Below, piece by piece: positions 27,757-27,852 of a stretch of 27,852 nucleotides of DNA; position 1 is the stretch's first letter, and each line of letters opens with the position of its first letter. The notes below the pieces were generated by a model. The model was not told where the DNA came from and made no database searches. It worked only from the letters and a program-made list of their open reading frames with translations. The position numbers were made by a program, and so were the translations under genes. This DNA comes from a virus. The stretch lies in IMG/VR virus record IMGVR_UViG_3300027759_000350, positions 1 through 27,852 of that record; one strand, given 5' to 3'.

Positions 27757-27852
27757 ATGACACCCGCACACTATATAATCGCAACTCTACTTTGTATGGC
27801 TTCCTTTGTTTTAGGTTACCATGCAAACAAACAGTCCTCTTGGGACACTCCT
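27757..27852 (+). CDS. Small membrane protein, 3' truncated by window edge
   Basis: A frame open to the right edge starts MTPAHYIIATLLCMASFVLG with a hydrophobic segment at 5-20, then YHANKQSSWDTP. It reads as an N-terminal membrane anchor or signal. ATG 27727, in frame and directly after the previous stop, would add ten residues. The leader before 27757 is CACAAAATAAAAAT, the A-rich type seen elsewhere. Function unknown. Confidence 0.5.
   Translation, partial: MTPAHYIIATLLCMASFVLGYHANKQSSWDTP

Overview
The window looks like part of the genome of a T4-like (tailed, contractile-tail type) marine bacteriophage. It is AT-rich and gene-dense, with almost every gene on the + strand, ATGA-type overlaps and tiny gaps. 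The evidence for a phage is the gene content: a T4 Rnh-type 5' nuclease, ribonucleotide reductase, PhoH, a phage ClpP-like protease, a T7-lysozyme-type amidase, UV endonuclease, several small protein families I know mainly from marine myoviruses, and T4-type late promoters (NATAAATA). The host cannot be named. Early promoters are sigma-70-like, so a proteobacterial-type RNA polymerase is plausible. Shine-Dalgarno sequences are nearly absent.

Layout. (1) 1-7901 is a virion/late module: the tail of an unknown gene, an HNH homing endonuclease broken by a 4-bp duplication, a very basic putative internal protein, a nucleotidyltransferase-like enzyme, large head-type proteins (one with a 73-residue tandem repeat), a fibre/surface-like protein and a run of small conserved phage proteins. 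(2) 7922-14584 is nucleotide and DNA metabolism: nrdB-nrdA (in that order), small membrane and zinc-ribbon proteins, a GIY-YIG-like nuclease, Rnh, an FmdB-like zinc ribbon, a RecB/Cas4-like nuclease and a ClpP-like protease. (3) 14594-17137 holds an early-promoter cassette, a structured non-coding stretch, one tRNA with anticodon UAA, and three paralogous proteins built from shuffled domains, closed by terminators. (4) 17144-19981 is a glycan island: a fucosyltransferase-like gene on the - strand, divergent from an FkbM methyltransferase and two DxD glycosyltransferases, all centred on one palindromic late promoter. (5) 20006-23997 carries UV endonuclease, small unknown proteins, endolysin and PhoH. 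(6) 24000-27852 carries a candidate structured RNA and many small, probably early genes driven by near-identical promoter cassettes, plus a DEDDh exonuclease and a protein with a degenerate HD domain.

Two regulatory systems can be read directly. Early genes use GTGTAC-N17/18-TATAAT promoters. Three of these lie inside a repeated unit of about 100 bp that also holds a dyad, an AT-rich inverted repeat and a shared leader. Late genes use NATAAATA boxes that in at least six cases end exactly 5 nt before the ATG, which by T4 geometry predicts leaderless mRNAs.

The most interesting biological inference is a set of late proteins, including the nucleotidyltransferase-like enzyme, that begin with short peptides resembling the T4 capsid-targeting sequence and carry (L/I/V)xE sites of the kind cut by the T4 prohead protease. 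They may be packaged in the head and injected with the DNA.
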